Shown here: positions 1 through 9,275 of the stretch, in pieces
Position numbering within the stretch: position 1 is the stretch's first letter
Layout: each line of letters starts with the position of its first letter
Source of the DNA: Pontibacillus chungwhensis
GTDB lineage: Bacteria; Bacillota; Bacilli; Bacillales; BH030062
Direction: 5' to 3'
NCBI RefSeq assembly: GCF_030166655.1
Contig: NZ_CP126446.1
Span: 3,100,001 to 3,164,000 of the forward strand
Length of the DNA: 64,000 nucleotides
Made by a program: the position numbers and the translations under genes
Notes under the pieces: generated by a model
Told to the model about the DNA's origin: nothing
Database searches by the model: none
Seen by the model: only the letters and a program-made list of their open reading frames with translations

Positions 1-61
1 AGAAGTATGTCTCGATAAAGTATGGAATGGTTATAGAAGACAAGAGTTTATATGAAATCAT

Positions 62-110
62 AAAAAAAGAGTGTTCCCATGATGACTTGAAAGTTCAAGG
101 GAACACTCTT
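62..110 (-). terminator. terminator of motPS
   Basis: Perfect 12-bp inverted repeat (67-78 with 99-110). On the minus strand it lies directly after the motS stop codon and ends in a run of T. It closes the ccpA-motP-motS transcription unit. Bases 1-61 contain nothing I can assign. Confidence 0.85.
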
Positions 111-111
111 C

Positions 112-918
112 TTATTGAGGAGACGCTGTATTTTCTTTTTCTTCGTAATTTGGATCTAATATCACAATTTCCACCCGACGATTCTTTTGCCAATTTTCTT
201 CTGAATTATTTGGCACGATGGGTCTTGTATCTCCATACCCTACCGCTGTGAAGCGCGCTGCATCTACAGCTGTTTCCTCTGCTAAGTATCGAATCACACC
301 ACTTGCCCGTGCTGCTGAAAGCTCCCAATTGGATGGGAAACGATAAGTTGAGATTGGACGATTATCCGTATGCCCTTCTACTTTCACATGGTTTGGAATG
401 TTGTTTAACAATTGCCCCACCTTCTTTAAGAACGGTTGACCATTGGGTATAATTTCAGCCTCAGCTGTATTAAAGAGTACTTGCTCTTGTAGCGTAAGCA
501 CAACACCTCGGTCTGTACGGTTGGCTGTGATCTTTTCAGTCAGATCATTATTTTTAAGAAACGTTTCGACTTCAGTCACAAGATTGTTTAAGGAATCTTG
601 AGTATCTTTAGCACCTGTTTCCTGATCTTTGTTCACATCATCGTTTTTCTCTGATTCGAATTCGCTCATATCTTTTTGGTCTTGTTCCTTATTCCTTTGA
701 TCTGCAGGATAATTGTGATCTACAACCGAAGGATTGAAATCAAATATAGCTCGACTACGAAACGATTCTGCCACAGCTTCAAATTTCTCTTTATCAATCT
801 GTGACATAGAGAATAGAAGGATAAAGAACACAAGAATCAATGTCATTAGATCTGAAAATGTCACCATCCACTTCGGAGCACCTTTTTCTTGTTCACGGTC
901 ACGACGTCTAAGCTTCAT
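112..918 (-). CDS. motS: flagellar motor stator MotS (MotB family)
   Basis: 268 aa. A single N-terminal membrane segment (about residues 17-38) carries the conserved stator aspartate (D23 in FSDLMTL). A long charged linker follows, then an OmpA-like peptidoglycan-binding domain (about 150-260, with GHTDNRP and KNRRVEI). With MotP it forms an ion channel anchored to the wall that drives flagellar rotation. Its start overlaps the end of motP by 11 bases, so the two are translationally coupled. Leu34 stands where I align the H+-type B. subtilis MotB with Val; from memory, Leu at this site is linked to Na+ coupling. Synteny with ccpA also supports MotS rather than MotB. Confidence 0.93.
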   Translation of the reverse strand: MKLRRRDREQEKGAPKWMVTFSDLMTLILVFFILLFSMSQIDKEKFEAVAESFRSRAIFDFNPSVVDHNYPADQRNKEQDQKDMSEFESEKNDDVNKDQETGAKDTQDSLNNLVTEVETFLKNNDLTEKITANRTDRGVVLTLQEQVLFNTAEAEIIPNGQPFLKKVGQLLNNIPNHVKVEGHTDNRPISTYRFPSNWELSAARASGVIRYLAEETAVDAARFTAVGYGDTRPIVPNNSEENWQKNRRVEIVILDPNYEEKENTASPQ

Positions 919-1732
919 TCGGCGTTTCCCCCATCAAATCCTCAGTCGGTTGTTCCTCCTGACGTTGACGTTCATTTCCAGAAAGGAAAGCACTCAGCTT
1001 TTCTTCTAAAATTTTAGGGTTCTGGCCTGATTGGACTCCAATTACACCTTCTATTGTAACTTGCTTAATAAAGATTTCTTGGTCTGTCTTGTTAGCAAGC
1101 TTCCCAGCCATTGGAGAAAACACTAGATTGGCAAGGACAGACCCATAAAATGTCGTTAACAAAGCAATCGCCATGTTTGGTCCAAGTGTAGTTGGGTCTG
1201 TTAGGTTCTTAAGCATCAGAACAAGACCAATTAAAGTCCCGATCATACCCCAAGCCGGAGCATATTCTGCCGCCTTCTCAATAATCGCACGACCCCTGCG
1301 GTGCCTTTCTTCAATAGCTGATATTTCAGCATTCATAATATCATTGATAACCTCTGGTTCAATTCCATCTACCGCTAGAAGAATACCTTTTTTGATAAAA
1401 GGATCTTCCACTTCTTCTAACTCTGATTCTAATGCCAAAAGGCCTTCGCGACGCGCCCGTTCAGAAAGACGTACAAACAGATCAATCAGTCCTGATAAGT
1501 TCTGATCATTTGTCTGAAAAGATTCTTTCAGTACCTTTCCGGTCAGTTTGATCTCGTCCAACGTGAAGTTAATTAAGAGCGCAGCTGCAAGGCCACCAAG
1601 CACAATGATCATCGAGGAAATTTGAATGAAAGATACTACATCGCTTGCTCCCCCTGTAGTAAAGATCCCTACGAAGATCATCGTAATCCCTATAAATATG
1701 CCGATTGGAGTTAATAAATCATTTCGTTTCAT
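908..1732 (-). CDS. motP: flagellar motor stator MotP (MotA family)
   Basis: 274 aa. Two N-terminal membrane segments (about 10-28 and 34-55), a cytoplasmic loop with charged residues, then the MotA/ExbB core with two further segments (from about 150; AEYAPAWGMIGTLIGL and ALLTTFYGSVLANL). It pairs with MotS as the ion-conducting stator. A GGGAGAGA ribosome site precedes the ATG. The gene lies 54 bases after ccpA with no terminator between, as in the B. subtilis ccpA-motP-motS locus, which suggests shared transcription. Confidence 0.93.
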   Translation of the reverse strand: MKRNDLLTPIGIFIGITMIFVGIFTTGGASDVVSFIQISSMIIVLGGLAAALLINFTLDEIKLTGKVLKESFQTNDQNLSGLIDLFVRLSERARREGLLALESELEEVEDPFIKKGILLAVDGIEPEVINDIMNAEISAIEERHRRGRAIIEKAAEYAPAWGMIGTLIGLVLMLKNLTDPTTLGPNMAIALLTTFYGSVLANLVFSPMAGKLANKTDQEIFIKQVTIEGVIGVQSGQNPKILEEKLSAFLSGNERQRQEEQPTEDLMGETPNEA

Positions 1733-1786
1733 TGTCTCTCTCCCTAATATAAAACCCTAATGATCTATTTTTTTATATCGACATAT

Positions 1787-2785
1787 TTATGATTTTGTTG
1801 AGTTTCTTTCGACATTTCGGTGTGGAAGAATTACATTTTGTTCTTCGACTTTTTCGTTATTCATATATTTGGTTAATAAGCGCATGGATACAGCGCCAAT
1901 GTCATACATCGGTTGAACTACCGTTGAAAGGGTTGGGCGAACCATCGTTGCTAAACGTGTATTATCAAAGCCAAATACTTCTACATCTTCAGGTACGCGT
2001 AGTCCTTTATCTTGTGCGCCGTGAATGACACCAAGCGCCATTTCATCTGAAGCTACAAATACCGCACTAGGACGTTCTTCCATGTTAATTAATTGCTCTA
2101 GTGCTTCAATCCCACTATCGTAAGTGTAATCACCACGGATTACATAACGATCTCCATAAGATTTTCCTTCTTCTTCAATCGCACGGTAATAACCTGCTAG
2201 CTTTTGGTCGTTAATATTTGTTTCAAGAGGGCCTGAAATGAAGGCTACATGCTCATTACCATGACCGAATAACGTTTTCGTTGCTTCATAAGCCGCTTCT
2301 TCATAATTAATATTAACGGATGGAACTTTATTTGTTTCATCTACAGTCGCTGCTAATACAACTGGAACAGATGCATTTTGGAATTCTCTTACGTGGTCTT
2401 CGGTAATCTTACCACCCATAAAGACAAGCCCGTCCACTTGCTTCCCTAGCATGGAATTAATAAGATGAAGCTCTTTCTCTTTATTCTGATCAGAGTTACT
2501 TAAGATAATGTTGTAGTTATACATTGTCGCAATATCTTCAATACCACGAGCTAATTCAGCAAAGAAGATACTTGAGATATCTGGAATAATGACACCTACT
2601 GTAGTAGTCTTCTTACTTGCTAAACCGCGAGCCACAGCATTTGGGCGATACCCTAAACGCTCAATAGCGTCTAATACTTTCTTTCTTGTGGCAGGTTTCA
2701 CATTTGGATTTCCATTGACTACACGGGAAACCGTTGCCATGGAAACATTGGCTTCACGTGCCACGTCGTATATTGTTACATTCAT
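1787..2785 (-). CDS. ccpA: catabolite control protein A
   Basis: 332 aa LacI-family regulator. The N-terminal helix-turn-helix is [20 protein letters not shown], with the hinge helix around [13 protein letters not shown], followed by a periplasmic-binding-protein-like domain (about 60-330). CcpA binds cre operators when complexed with HPr-Ser-P and controls carbon catabolite repression and activation. The ATG has a strong GAGGAGG site upstream. Location between aroA and motPS matches B. subtilis. A cre-like site is seen at 23665-23678 in this window. Confidence 0.96.
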   Translation of the reverse strand: MNVTIYDVAREANVSMATVSRVVNGNPNVKPATRKKVLDAIERLGYRPNAVARGLASKKTTTVGVIIPDISSIFFAELARGIEDIATMYNYNIILSNSDQNKEKELHLINSMLGKQVDGLVFMGGKITEDHVREFQNASVPVVLAATVDETNKVPSVNINYEEAAYEATKTLFGHGNEHVAFISGPLETNINDQKLAGYYRAIEEEGKSYGDRYVIRGDYTYDSGIEALEQLINMEERPSAVFVASDEMALGVIHGAQDKGLRVPEDVEVFGFDNTRLATMVRPTLSTVVQPMYDIGAVSMRLLTKYMNNEKVEEQNVILPHRNVERNSTKS

Positions 2786-2992
2786 ACTTTATAACCTCCT
2801 CAAAGTTACGCCTCTATCTTTATTTTCCCTCATTCTATCTCTATATAATCATACGACACTGCTAATGAGAGCGCAATAAATCGGCCATTCCAATGCTTTT
2901 ATATGCAGTATTCACCATTCCATTTGAAACAACACATCTATGTAAGAAAGAGTTGCATGGAAGTGTATATACGTAGAAATATTTTCTTGAAG

Positions 2993-3024
2993 AAAAAGAG
3001 TACGCCAACGTGACGTTGGCGTAC
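2993..3024 (-). terminator. terminator of aroA
   Basis: 11-bp perfect stem (3000-3010 with 3014-3024, loop TGA), followed on the minus strand by CTCTTTTTCTT. It lies 47 bases beyond the aroA stop. It separates aroA from ccpA, so ccpA should have its own promoter in 2786-2990; I see no convincing one there. Confidence 0.85.
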
Positions 3025-3070
3025 TTTTCCTCTTTAAAATATAGATTAAATTGTCTATTTATGCAAGAAC

Positions 3071-4126
3071 CTATTTCAATTCTTTCATGAATTGATTAAA
3101 TGTTTCAATATCCATTTGCTGAGCTGCATCGGATAATGCTACCGCCGGGTCCGGGTGAACCTCTGCCATTACCCCGTCTGCTCCAACGGCTATTGCTGCT
3201 TTCGCTGTAGGAAGAAGAAGATCACGACGACCTGTAGAGTGGGTAACATCTACAAATACAGGCAGGTGTGTCTCTTGCTTCAAGATCGGTACAGCTGAGA
3301 TATCGAGCGTGTTCCGGGTTGCTTTTTCGTATGTGCGAATGCCTCGTTCACAAAGAATGATGTTTTCATTCCCTCGTGATATGATGTACTCAGCAGCATT
3401 TACAAATTCGGAAATCGTTGCGGATAAGCCACGTTTTAATAGAACTGGCTTGTCCACAGAACCTGCCGCTTTAAGCAACTCAAAGTTTTGCATGTTGCGA
3501 GCACCGATTTGAATTACATCGATGTAATCAACTGCGGTTTCAATATCTGCCGGGTTAACGATTTCACTTACAACTCCGAGATCGTATTCATCAGCCACTT
3601 GCTTTAATATTTTTAATCCTTCAAGTCCAAGACCTTGGAAATCATAAGGAGATGAACGTGGTTTGAAAGCTCCTCCACGGAGTAGCTTAAGCCCTTGAGC
3701 CTTCACAGCTTCTGCTACTTTAGCAACTTGCTCGTAGCTCTCAACCGCACATGGTCCCATAATGAAAGAAGGATCACCACTTCCAATCTCTTCTCCTCTT
3801 ACGGTAACAACTGTATCTTCTGGTTTCTTTTTACGAGAAACAAGAAGCGCTTTACGGTGGTCATCTTCTTGTAGTTCAAGGCTTGCTTTGAAGATTTCTT
3901 TAAATAGGTTTTCAACTGTAGAATGTTCGAAAGGACCTTCATTATGGTCTGTAATCGTATCTAACATCGCGCGTTCACGCACGGGATCGAAACGATTCAT
4001 GCCCTGTTTCTTCTTCACCTGTCCAATTTGATGCGCGATCTCTGCTCTTTTGTTAATTAAATCTAAAATGTCTAGATTTAACTTGTCTAACTCTTGTCTT
4101 AACTGGTCTAATTCTTCATTACTCAA
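3071..4126 (-). CDS. aroA: bifunctional chorismate mutase / DAHP synthase
   Basis: 351 aa. The N-terminal ~90 residues form an AroQ-type chorismate mutase ([29 protein letters not shown]). The C-terminal ~250 form a class I DAHP synthase ([37 protein letters not shown]). It condenses phosphoenolpyruvate and erythrose-4-phosphate at the entry to the shikimate pathway; in B. subtilis the mutase domain mediates feedback by chorismate/prephenate. The reading frame is open 15 bases further upstream, but the GGAGG (4134-4139) sits 8 bases before the TTG at 4126, giving the MSNEEL start found in B. subtilis AroA. Confidence 0.95.
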   Translation of the reverse strand: MSNEELDQLRQELDKLNLDILDLINKRAEIAHQIGQVKKKQGMNRFDPVRERAMLDTITDHNEGPFEHSTVENLFKEIFKASLELQEDDHRKALLVSRKKKPEDTVVTVRGEEIGSGDPSFIMGPCAVESYEQVAKVAEAVKAQGLKLLRGGAFKPRSSPYDFQGLGLEGLKILKQVADEYDLGVVSEIVNPADIETAVDYIDVIQIGARNMQNFELLKAAGSVDKPVLLKRGLSATISEFVNAAEYIISRGNENIILCERGIRTYEKATRNTLDISAVPILKQETHLPVFVDVTHSTGRRDLLLPTAKAAIAVGADGVMAEVHPDPAVALSDAAQQMDIETFNQFMKELK

Positions 4127-4189
4127 CTCATACGCCTCCAATTTGTTTAGAAAGATGAAATTATGATAAATTCATAATAATTAGACATC

Positions 4190-4218
4190 ATTATAGCTAA
4201 TATTATTTTAATTGTCAC
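4190..4218 (-). promoter_or_regulatory. SigA-type promoter of aroA
   Basis: On the minus strand GTGACA (4213-4218), 17-base spacer, TATAAT (4190-4195). This leaves a leader of about 55 bases before the aroA TTG. The divergent gene at 4270 must use a separate promoter in the same AT-rich interval. Confidence 0.7.
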
Positions 4219-4269
4219 GGGGATTTTTAATATTTTTATCGAAGAAATTTAATAAAGGGGTCGAGAAAA

Positions 4270-6423
4270 TTGAAAGAACGCATCTTTGCGCTTGATATCG
4301 GGACGAGATCTGTTGTGGGGTTAATCCTGATGAAAGCGACAGATTCTTACGAAGTTATTGATCTTGTTTCCATTGAACATAATGAGCGAACAATGGTGGA
4401 TGGTCAAATCCATGATGTACGATCTGTCTCAGAGACCATTTCATCTGTGAAGCAAATACTAGAAGAAAAACATGGCCCCTTACATAAAGTATGTGTCGCC
4501 GCAGCAGGTAGAGCCCTAAAAACAAAGAGAACACGCATCAAGCAATCTGTAAGCGGACATCCGCTTATGAATGATGAGGATGTCACTCATTTAGAATTAA
4601 CCGGTGTTCAGCAAGCTCAATATGAATTAGCCCGAGAAGAAGCTGAGCTCGAAACAACCCACTACTACTGCGTTGGCTATTCCGTTTTACATTATCATCT
4701 TGACGGTCAAGAATTAGGTTCATTGATTGACCAGCAAGGAGATGAAGTCACAGTCGAGGTAATTGCTACATTCTTGCCTAAAGTTGTGGTTGAATCTTTA
4801 ATTGCTGCATTACATCGAGCTGACCTTGAAATGGAAGCTCTCACATTAGAACCGATCGCCGCTATTAACGTACTCATCCCCCCTTCCATGAGGCGCTTAA
4901 ACGTTGCCTTAGTAGACATTGGGGCGGGAACCAGTGATATAGCCATTACAGACGAAGGAACGGTAACCGCATACGGGATGGTGCCAGTTGCAGGGGATGA
5001 AATTACAGAAGCCATCAGCGACCATTACCTGTTGGATTTCCCTTTAGCTGAACAAGCAAAAAGGGATATCAGCCACAACCAAGAAGCTACCATATCAGAT
5101 ATACTCGGGTTCGAAACTACCGTAAGCTATGATGAAGTAACGAAGGCTATTGAGCCTGCTATTGAAAAGCTAAGTCATACCATTAGGGATGAAATCATCC
5201 AGCTAAACCATAAAGCTCCTAAAGCGGTTATGCTTGTTGGAGGAGGAAGCTTAACACCAACCTTATCTGAAAGACTTGCCCAGCTACTGGATCTACCTGC
5301 TAACCGAGTAGCCATCAGAGGTATAGATGCCATTCAATCCTTAAAGAAAACAGACAACCTTCCAATAGGCCCTGCTTTTGTTACTCCAATCGGTATTGCG
5401 ATTGCCGCTAACCAAAATCCTGTTCAATATATTAGCGTAACGGTAAACGAAAGGACCATCCGCTTGTTCGATATCAAAACGCTTACAGTTGGCGATTGTC
5501 TCCTTGCAGCAGGAATTGAGATCAAGAAGCTATTTGGGCGTCCAGGTATAGGAAAAGTAATCTATTTAAACGGAAACCAACTTACCCTTAAAGGGGAGCA
5601 TGGAACAGCACCAAACTTACTAAAGAATAACCACCCTTGTTCTCTTAATGACCCCATTCAAAATGGAGATGTCTTCAAAGTGGAGAAAGGGGAAGACGGG
5701 AAGGCGCCTGATGCGACTTTAGAAGATCTTTTAGGCGAACTCCCTCGCTCAACGATTACATTGAACGGAAAGAGTTATCAACTCCACCCATTTATACACG
5801 TAAACGGAGATAAACAAAGCCTGTCTTACATTGTGCAAGACCGTGACAAAGTCGAAATTGAAACCAATCAAACAGTTCTATCTTTCCTTCGTTTTATACA
5901 ACAAGAGGAAGTACTTAAAGAAATAGACCCCTTTGATGTTTTCATAAATAAACAAAAGCATAGAGTTGCAGCACACAAAATATCGATTTTAAAAAATGGA
6001 AAAGAGAGTAATCCAGAAACGCCATTACAAGATGGTGATCATCTCACAACGGTTGTCCATTACCCAGTTGAAGCACAACTGCTGATGAAAGAAAACGGTT
6101 CATCCCCATCTGAGCAGGAGATAAACGTCTTTTTTAATAACAAAGAATTAACGCTCAAGAAATCATTGCGTACATTCACAAGAAAAGGTGCGCCTCTTAA
6201 ACCGACAGATTTGATCTACCCTGGGCAAACGATTGAGTCGAAAGAAACCAATGCGGATCCCTTTATTTTTCAAGATGTATTTCGTTATGCAGATATTGAC
6301 CTTACAAATGTAGCGGGCCAGAGCTTTAAAATTTTTAGAAATGATGAGGAAGCCACCTTTTTTGAACCCATTCATCACGGGGATCACCTTACCTTACAGT
6401 GGCTAACGAATTCAACAAGGTAA
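4270..6423 (+). CDS. FtsA-like actin-fold protein with repetitive C-terminus
   Basis: 717 aa. Residues 1 to about 380 carry the ASKHA/FtsA ATPase pattern: phosphate-1 loop DIGTRSVVG near the start, phosphate-2 loop DIGAGTSD at about 216, adenosine motif GGGS at about 322. Annotated homologues are usually called 'cell division protein FtsA' or PilM-like, but this is much longer than FtsA (~440 aa) and lacks an obvious C-terminal amphipathic membrane helix. The last ~335 residues look like four or five units ending in a hydrophobic-G-D pattern (IQNGDVFKV, LQDGDHLTT, IYPGQTIES, IHHGDHLTL), reminiscent of beta-grasp folds. Start is TTG after AAAGGGG. Stand-alone gene, divergent from aroA. Cellular role unknown. 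Confidence 0.85.
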   Translation: MKERIFALDIGTRSVVGLILMKATDSYEVIDLVSIEHNERTMVDGQIHDVRSVSETISSVKQILEEKHGPLHKVCVAAAGRALKTKRTRIKQSVSGHPLMNDEDVTHLELTGVQQAQYELAREEAELETTHYYCVGYSVLHYHLDGQELGSLIDQQGDEVTVEVIATFLPKVVVESLIAALHRADLEMEALTLEPIAAINVLIPPSMRRLNVALVDIGAGTSDIAITDEGTVTAYGMVPVAGDEITEAISDHYLLDFPLAEQAKRDISHNQEATISDILGFETTVSYDEVTKAIEPAIEKLSHTIRDEIIQLNHKAPKAVMLVGGGSLTPTLSERLAQLLDLPANRVAIRGIDAIQSLKKTDNLPIGPAFVTPIGIAIAANQNPVQYISVTVNERTIRLFDIKTLTVGDCLLAAGIEIKKLFGRPGIGKVIYLNGNQLTLKGEHGTAPNLLKNNHPCSLNDPIQNGDVFKVEKGEDGKAPDATLEDLLGELPRSTITLNGKSYQLHPFIHVNGDKQSLSYIVQDRDKVEIETNQTVLSFLRFIQQEEVLKEIDPFDVFINKQKHRVAAHKISILKNGKESNPETPLQDGDHLTTVVHYPVEAQLLMKENGSSPSEQEINVFFNNKELTLKKSLRTFTRKGAPLKPTDLIYPGQTIESKETNADPFIFQDVFRYADIDLTNVAGQSFKIFRNDEEATFFEPIHHGDHLTLQWLTNSTR

Positions 6424-6470
6424 CCATCAGGCTATAAACGAAACAGATCTGTCCATCGTATCCAAAACCT

Positions 6471-6508
6471 AAAAGGGGATGAAACGAATATCCGTTTCAT
6501 CCCCTTTT
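6471..6508. terminator. bidirectional terminator
   Basis: 16-bp perfect stem (6471-6486 with 6493-6508) with A/T-rich flanks on both sides, between the converging FtsA-like gene and ytxJ. Confidence 0.88.
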
Positions 6509-6525
6509 AAGTTGAAATTAAACTT

Positions 6526-6849
6526 TTATTGATCAGCTTCTTTGAGCGCCTCTTCTTTTATATGCCAATGGGATGTATTCCAGATGACTTGATCACCTTT
6601 AAAAAGCAGTACCTGCGGCGATTCATGTTTAACCCCAAAGGACTCCGCTACTTGATTTGAAAAGGATCTTGACTCTTGAATATTCAGCATATACAACGGA
6701 GTATCCGTTTGAGACGCGTAGCTTTCATATTCTTGTTTAGCTCCTGAACTAATTGGACAGGTCAAACTATGCTTTAATAACATAAAACGTTCATGCTGAT
6801 TTAACTTCTCTTGTAATTCTTCGTAGTTCTCAAGTAATGTAACAGCCAA
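6526..6849 (-). CDS. ytxJ: YtxJ, bacillithiol-system thioredoxin-like protein
   Basis: 107 aa, thioredoxin fold without signal peptide. The active site region is HSLTCPISSGA with a single cysteine (CPIS), typical of the YtxJ family that is proposed to act as a monothiol bacilliredoxin-like protein. In B. subtilis it is a general-stress protein encoded with ytxG and ytxH. TTG start after GGAGG. A hairpin terminator separates it here from ytxH, so it either depends on read-through or has its own promoter. Confidence 0.88.
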   Translation of the reverse strand: MAVTLLENYEELQEKLNQHERFMLLKHSLTCPISSGAKQEYESYASQTDTPLYMLNIQESRSFSNQVAESFGVKHESPQVLLFKGDQVIWNTSHWHIKEEALKEADQ

Positions 6850-6902
6850 CTTCGATCATCCTCCTAAGGATATGCCTTTACAGAATATCTTTATAACAAC
6901 AA

Positions 6903-6941
6903 AAAAGTTGCTAGTATCAATGTAGCATACCAGCAACTTTT
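6903..6941 (-). terminator. terminator between ytxH and ytxJ
   Basis: 15-bp stem (6903-6917 with 6927-6941) with one G-T wobble pair, followed on the minus strand by a T run. It follows the ytxH stop and precedes ytxJ, so it should lower ytxJ expression from the ytxG promoter. Confidence 0.8.
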
Positions 6942-6970
6942 CCCAAAACCATTCGATTAAACTACCTTAA

Positions 6971-7408
6971 TTAATAAGTAGTTGTCGTTGTTGTTTCTTG
7001 TTGTCTTTCAAGTTCTTCTGCTGCTTCTTCAATCGCTTCAGCGACTTCCTCTGCAGCTTGTTCAGCTTCATCATTTGTATTACGGAATTCGCCTACTTTT
7101 GTTTTCACACGAGAACTTAGATCCTGTGACTTTTCAGAAACATTTTGGGACCACTGTGAAGATGTTTCAACAGCACGGTCTTTCCATTCTGTTCCTTTTT
7201 GGTAAGCAACGTCTTTCCATTCACCAGCACGTTCACGAACGTATCCAGCGCTTTGGTTTAAATCGCCTCGTACTTCTCGTCCAGATTTAGGAGCAAATAA
7301 AAGGGCTGCAGAAGCTCCCACAATGCCACCAATTAGTGTGCCTATCAAAAAGTCTTTACTGTTAATGTTTTCGTTTTGATCCTTGGTTTGGTTCTGATTT
7401 TGTGCCAT
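6971..7408 (-). CDS. ytxH: YtxH, general stress protein
   Basis: 145 aa. A glycine-rich membrane segment (about residues 19-41, DFLIGTLIGGIVGASAALLF) is followed by FAPKSGREVR, the signature of the YtxH/DUF883-like family. The rest is a long amphipathic helix, rich in Glu and Ala at the end. Function unknown; homologues belong to the SigB general stress regulon. AGGAGG precedes the ATG. Follows ytxG by 26 bases and is presumably co-transcribed. Confidence 0.9.
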   Translation of the reverse strand: MAQNQNQTKDQNENINSKDFLIGTLIGGIVGASAALLFAPKSGREVRGDLNQSAGYVRERAGEWKDVAYQKGTEWKDRAVETSSQWSQNVSEKSQDLSSRVKTKVGEFRNTNDEAEQAAEEVAEAIEEAAEELERQQETTTTTTY

Positions 7409-7434
7409 ACTCTATTCCTCCTAATATATTGAAA

Positions 7435-7869
7435 TTATTGTACTACATGTTCATCTTTCGGCTTTTCTTTCTTCCACTTTTTATAGAGATCAATACCGAC
7501 CTGCCCCCACTTCATGGCCTGAGCAGCATTGTCTTTATTCTGGTCAGCTGTATGTTTCAAGTTGTTCGACATTGTATGGAGCGATTGGTTGAACTCATGA
7601 ACCGAATCCCCAATTCCCTTCACACCGTCTACTAAAGTGTTTAACTTCTGAGTCTTTTCACCAATATCTTCTGCCAGGTGATTCGTTTTCTGTAATAAGG
7701 AAGTCGTTTCTGTTGTAATGCCCTCCATTTGCTTTTCTAAGCCGCCCATCGTAGAAGCTACGTTTTCAAGCGTTTTTCGAGCTGATTTTAGAGTTTTGGA
7801 TATGTAAATAACTAAAACAGCGAAGGCAACAGCAAAGATCAGTGCCGCGATATATAGTATGATGATCAT
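7435..7869 (-). CDS. ytxG: YtxG, DUF948 general stress protein
   Basis: About 144 aa. N-terminal membrane helix (MIIILYIAALIFAVAFAVLV), then a coiled-coil stretch resembling methyl-accepting/heptad helices (about 30-110), then a basic tail. This is the DUF948 family; molecular function unknown. The frame is open to a GTG at 7884, but that codon lies inside the AAAGGGGTG ribosome site, and the ATG at 7869 gives the usual family N-terminus. First gene of the ytxGH unit behind a SigB-type promoter. Confidence 0.87.
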   Translation of the reverse strand: MIIILYIAALIFAVAFAVLVIYISKTLKSARKTLENVASTMGGLEKQMEGITTETTSLLQKTNHLAEDIGEKTQKLNTLVDGVKGIGDSVHEFNQSLHTMSNNLKHTADQNKDNAAQAMKWGQVGIDLYKKWKKEKPKDEHVVQ

Positions 7870-7912
7870 AATCCCCTGATTCACCCCTTTAAAATGTAGT
7901 ATAGTTGATCGT

Positions 7913-7938
7913 TTTCCCGTTTGCTAGTGCGCATAAAC
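7913..7938 (-). promoter_or_regulatory. SigB-type promoter of ytxGH
   Basis: On the minus strand GTTTAT (7933-7938), 14-base spacer, GGGAAA (7913-7918). This fits the SigB consensus GTTTWW-N13-15-GGGWAW, and ytxGHJ is a SigB target in B. subtilis. The transcript would start near 7905, just before the ytxG ribosome site. Confidence 0.7.
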
Positions 7939-8061
7939 GTGTCGATTTTAGAATTGGGATTACTTTATAGTATTCTCTTTTTTTAAGAAAACTCCTGCAA
8001 CTCATTTCTTTTTTTTAGCTAGAAATTTCTGTATCATATAAATAGAGAAGGAGGAATTGTT

Positions 8062-9180
8062 ATGCGCGATCCAAGATTGCAACAGCTAGCCCAACAAATT
8101 ATACACTACTCTATTGATTTACAAAAAGGTGAAAAGGTTCTTATAGAAAATACTGGCCTTCAGCAAGAACTTATCTCTTGTTTAATTGAAGAAGCATATA
8201 AAGCAGAAGGACATCCATTTGTAACTCTTAAAGACCCTAAAATCCAGCGTTCCCTACTACAGAACGCAACAGATGAACAGCTACATATACAAGCGGAACA
8301 AGAAGCTTCGTTGATGAACCAAATGGATGCTTATGTGGCTATTCGCTCTGGCGAAAATATCTCTGAACTTTCCGATGTTCCTGCTGAAAATATGAAATTA
8401 TACAATCAAACAGTGGGACAAAAAGTACATAGAGAGATCCGTGTACCGAAGACGAAATGGTGCGTTCTTCGTTACCCTAATGCATCAATGGCTCAGCTTG
8501 CAAACATGAGTACAGAGAAGTTCGAAGACTTCTACTTTAATGTCTGCACCCTTGATTACAAAAAAATGGATCAGGCGATGGACGCACTTGTAAAACGCAT
8601 GGAAGAAACAGATCGCGTTCGAATTACTGGTCCAGATACAGATTTGGAATTCTCTATAAAAGGCATCCCGAATGTTAAATGTGCTGGCCATTTAAATATC
8701 CCAGATGGAGAGGTATATACAGCCCCTGTGAAAGACTCGGTTAACGGGACCCTCCACTATAACACACCATCCCCTTATAATGGATTCACGTTTGAAGACG
8801 TGTTCCTAACATTTAAAGATGGTAAGATTGTTGAGGCGAAAGCCAATGACTCAGAACGGGTTAATGAGATTTTCGATACAGACGAAGGAGCTCGCTATAT
8901 CGGAGAGTTTGCCATTGGTGTGAACCCTTATATTCTTCATCCCATGAAAGATATTCTCTTTGATGAGAAAATCGATGGCAGCTTCCATTTCACACCTGGG
9001 CAGTGCTATGACGAAGCACCAAACGGTAATGATTCTGCAATTCACTGGGATATGGTCATGATTCAACGCCCTGAATACGGTGGTGGAGAGATCTATTTTG
9101 ATGATGTTTTAATAAGGAAAGATGGACGATTTGTTGTTCAAGATTTAGAAGCTTTGAACCCAGAACATTTAAAGTCTTAA
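8062..9180 (+). CDS. ampS: M29 family aminopeptidase
   Basis: 372 aa. AmpS/AmpT-type metallo-aminopeptidase that removes N-terminal residues from peptides using two metal ions. Expected metal ligands are visible: Glu in NIPDGEVYTAP, Glu in RYIGEFAIG, the His of GSFHFTPG, and His/Asp in the late HWD motif. It is somewhat shorter than the ~410 aa of well-known members. GGAGGA ribosome site 7 bases before ATG. Single-gene unit ended by a strong terminator. Cytoplasmic, no signal peptide. Confidence 0.92.
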   Translation: MRDPRLQQLAQQIIHYSIDLQKGEKVLIENTGLQQELISCLIEEAYKAEGHPFVTLKDPKIQRSLLQNATDEQLHIQAEQEASLMNQMDAYVAIRSGENISELSDVPAENMKLYNQTVGQKVHREIRVPKTKWCVLRYPNASMAQLANMSTEKFEDFYFNVCTLDYKKMDQAMDALVKRMEETDRVRITGPDTDLEFSIKGIPNVKCAGHLNIPDGEVYTAPVKDSVNGTLHYNTPSPYNGFTFEDVFLTFKDGKIVEAKANDSERVNEIFDTDEGARYIGEFAIGVNPYILHPMKDILFDEKIDGSFHFTPGQCYDEAPNGNDSAIHWDMVMIQRPEYGGGEIYFDDVLIRKDGRFVVQDLEALNPEHLKS

Positions 9181-9216
9181 ATGATAACGAAGCACTACTG
9201 AAAGTTCACCAAACCA

Positions 9217-9256
9217 ACAAAGGCGCAGGAAGTCTAAAGACTTCCTGCGCCTTTGT
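9217..9256. terminator. bidirectional terminator ampS / murC
   Basis: 18-bp perfect stem (9217-9234 with 9239-9256), loop of 4 bases, T-rich flank on both strands. Serves the converging ampS and murC genes. Confidence 0.9.
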
Positions 9257-9275
9257 TTTATAAATAAAAATAAAT

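Noticed and set aside
27-251. Plus-strand open frame at the left edge
   Set aside because: It lies over the motS 3' end and terminator, has no ribosome site and no coherent protein pattern.
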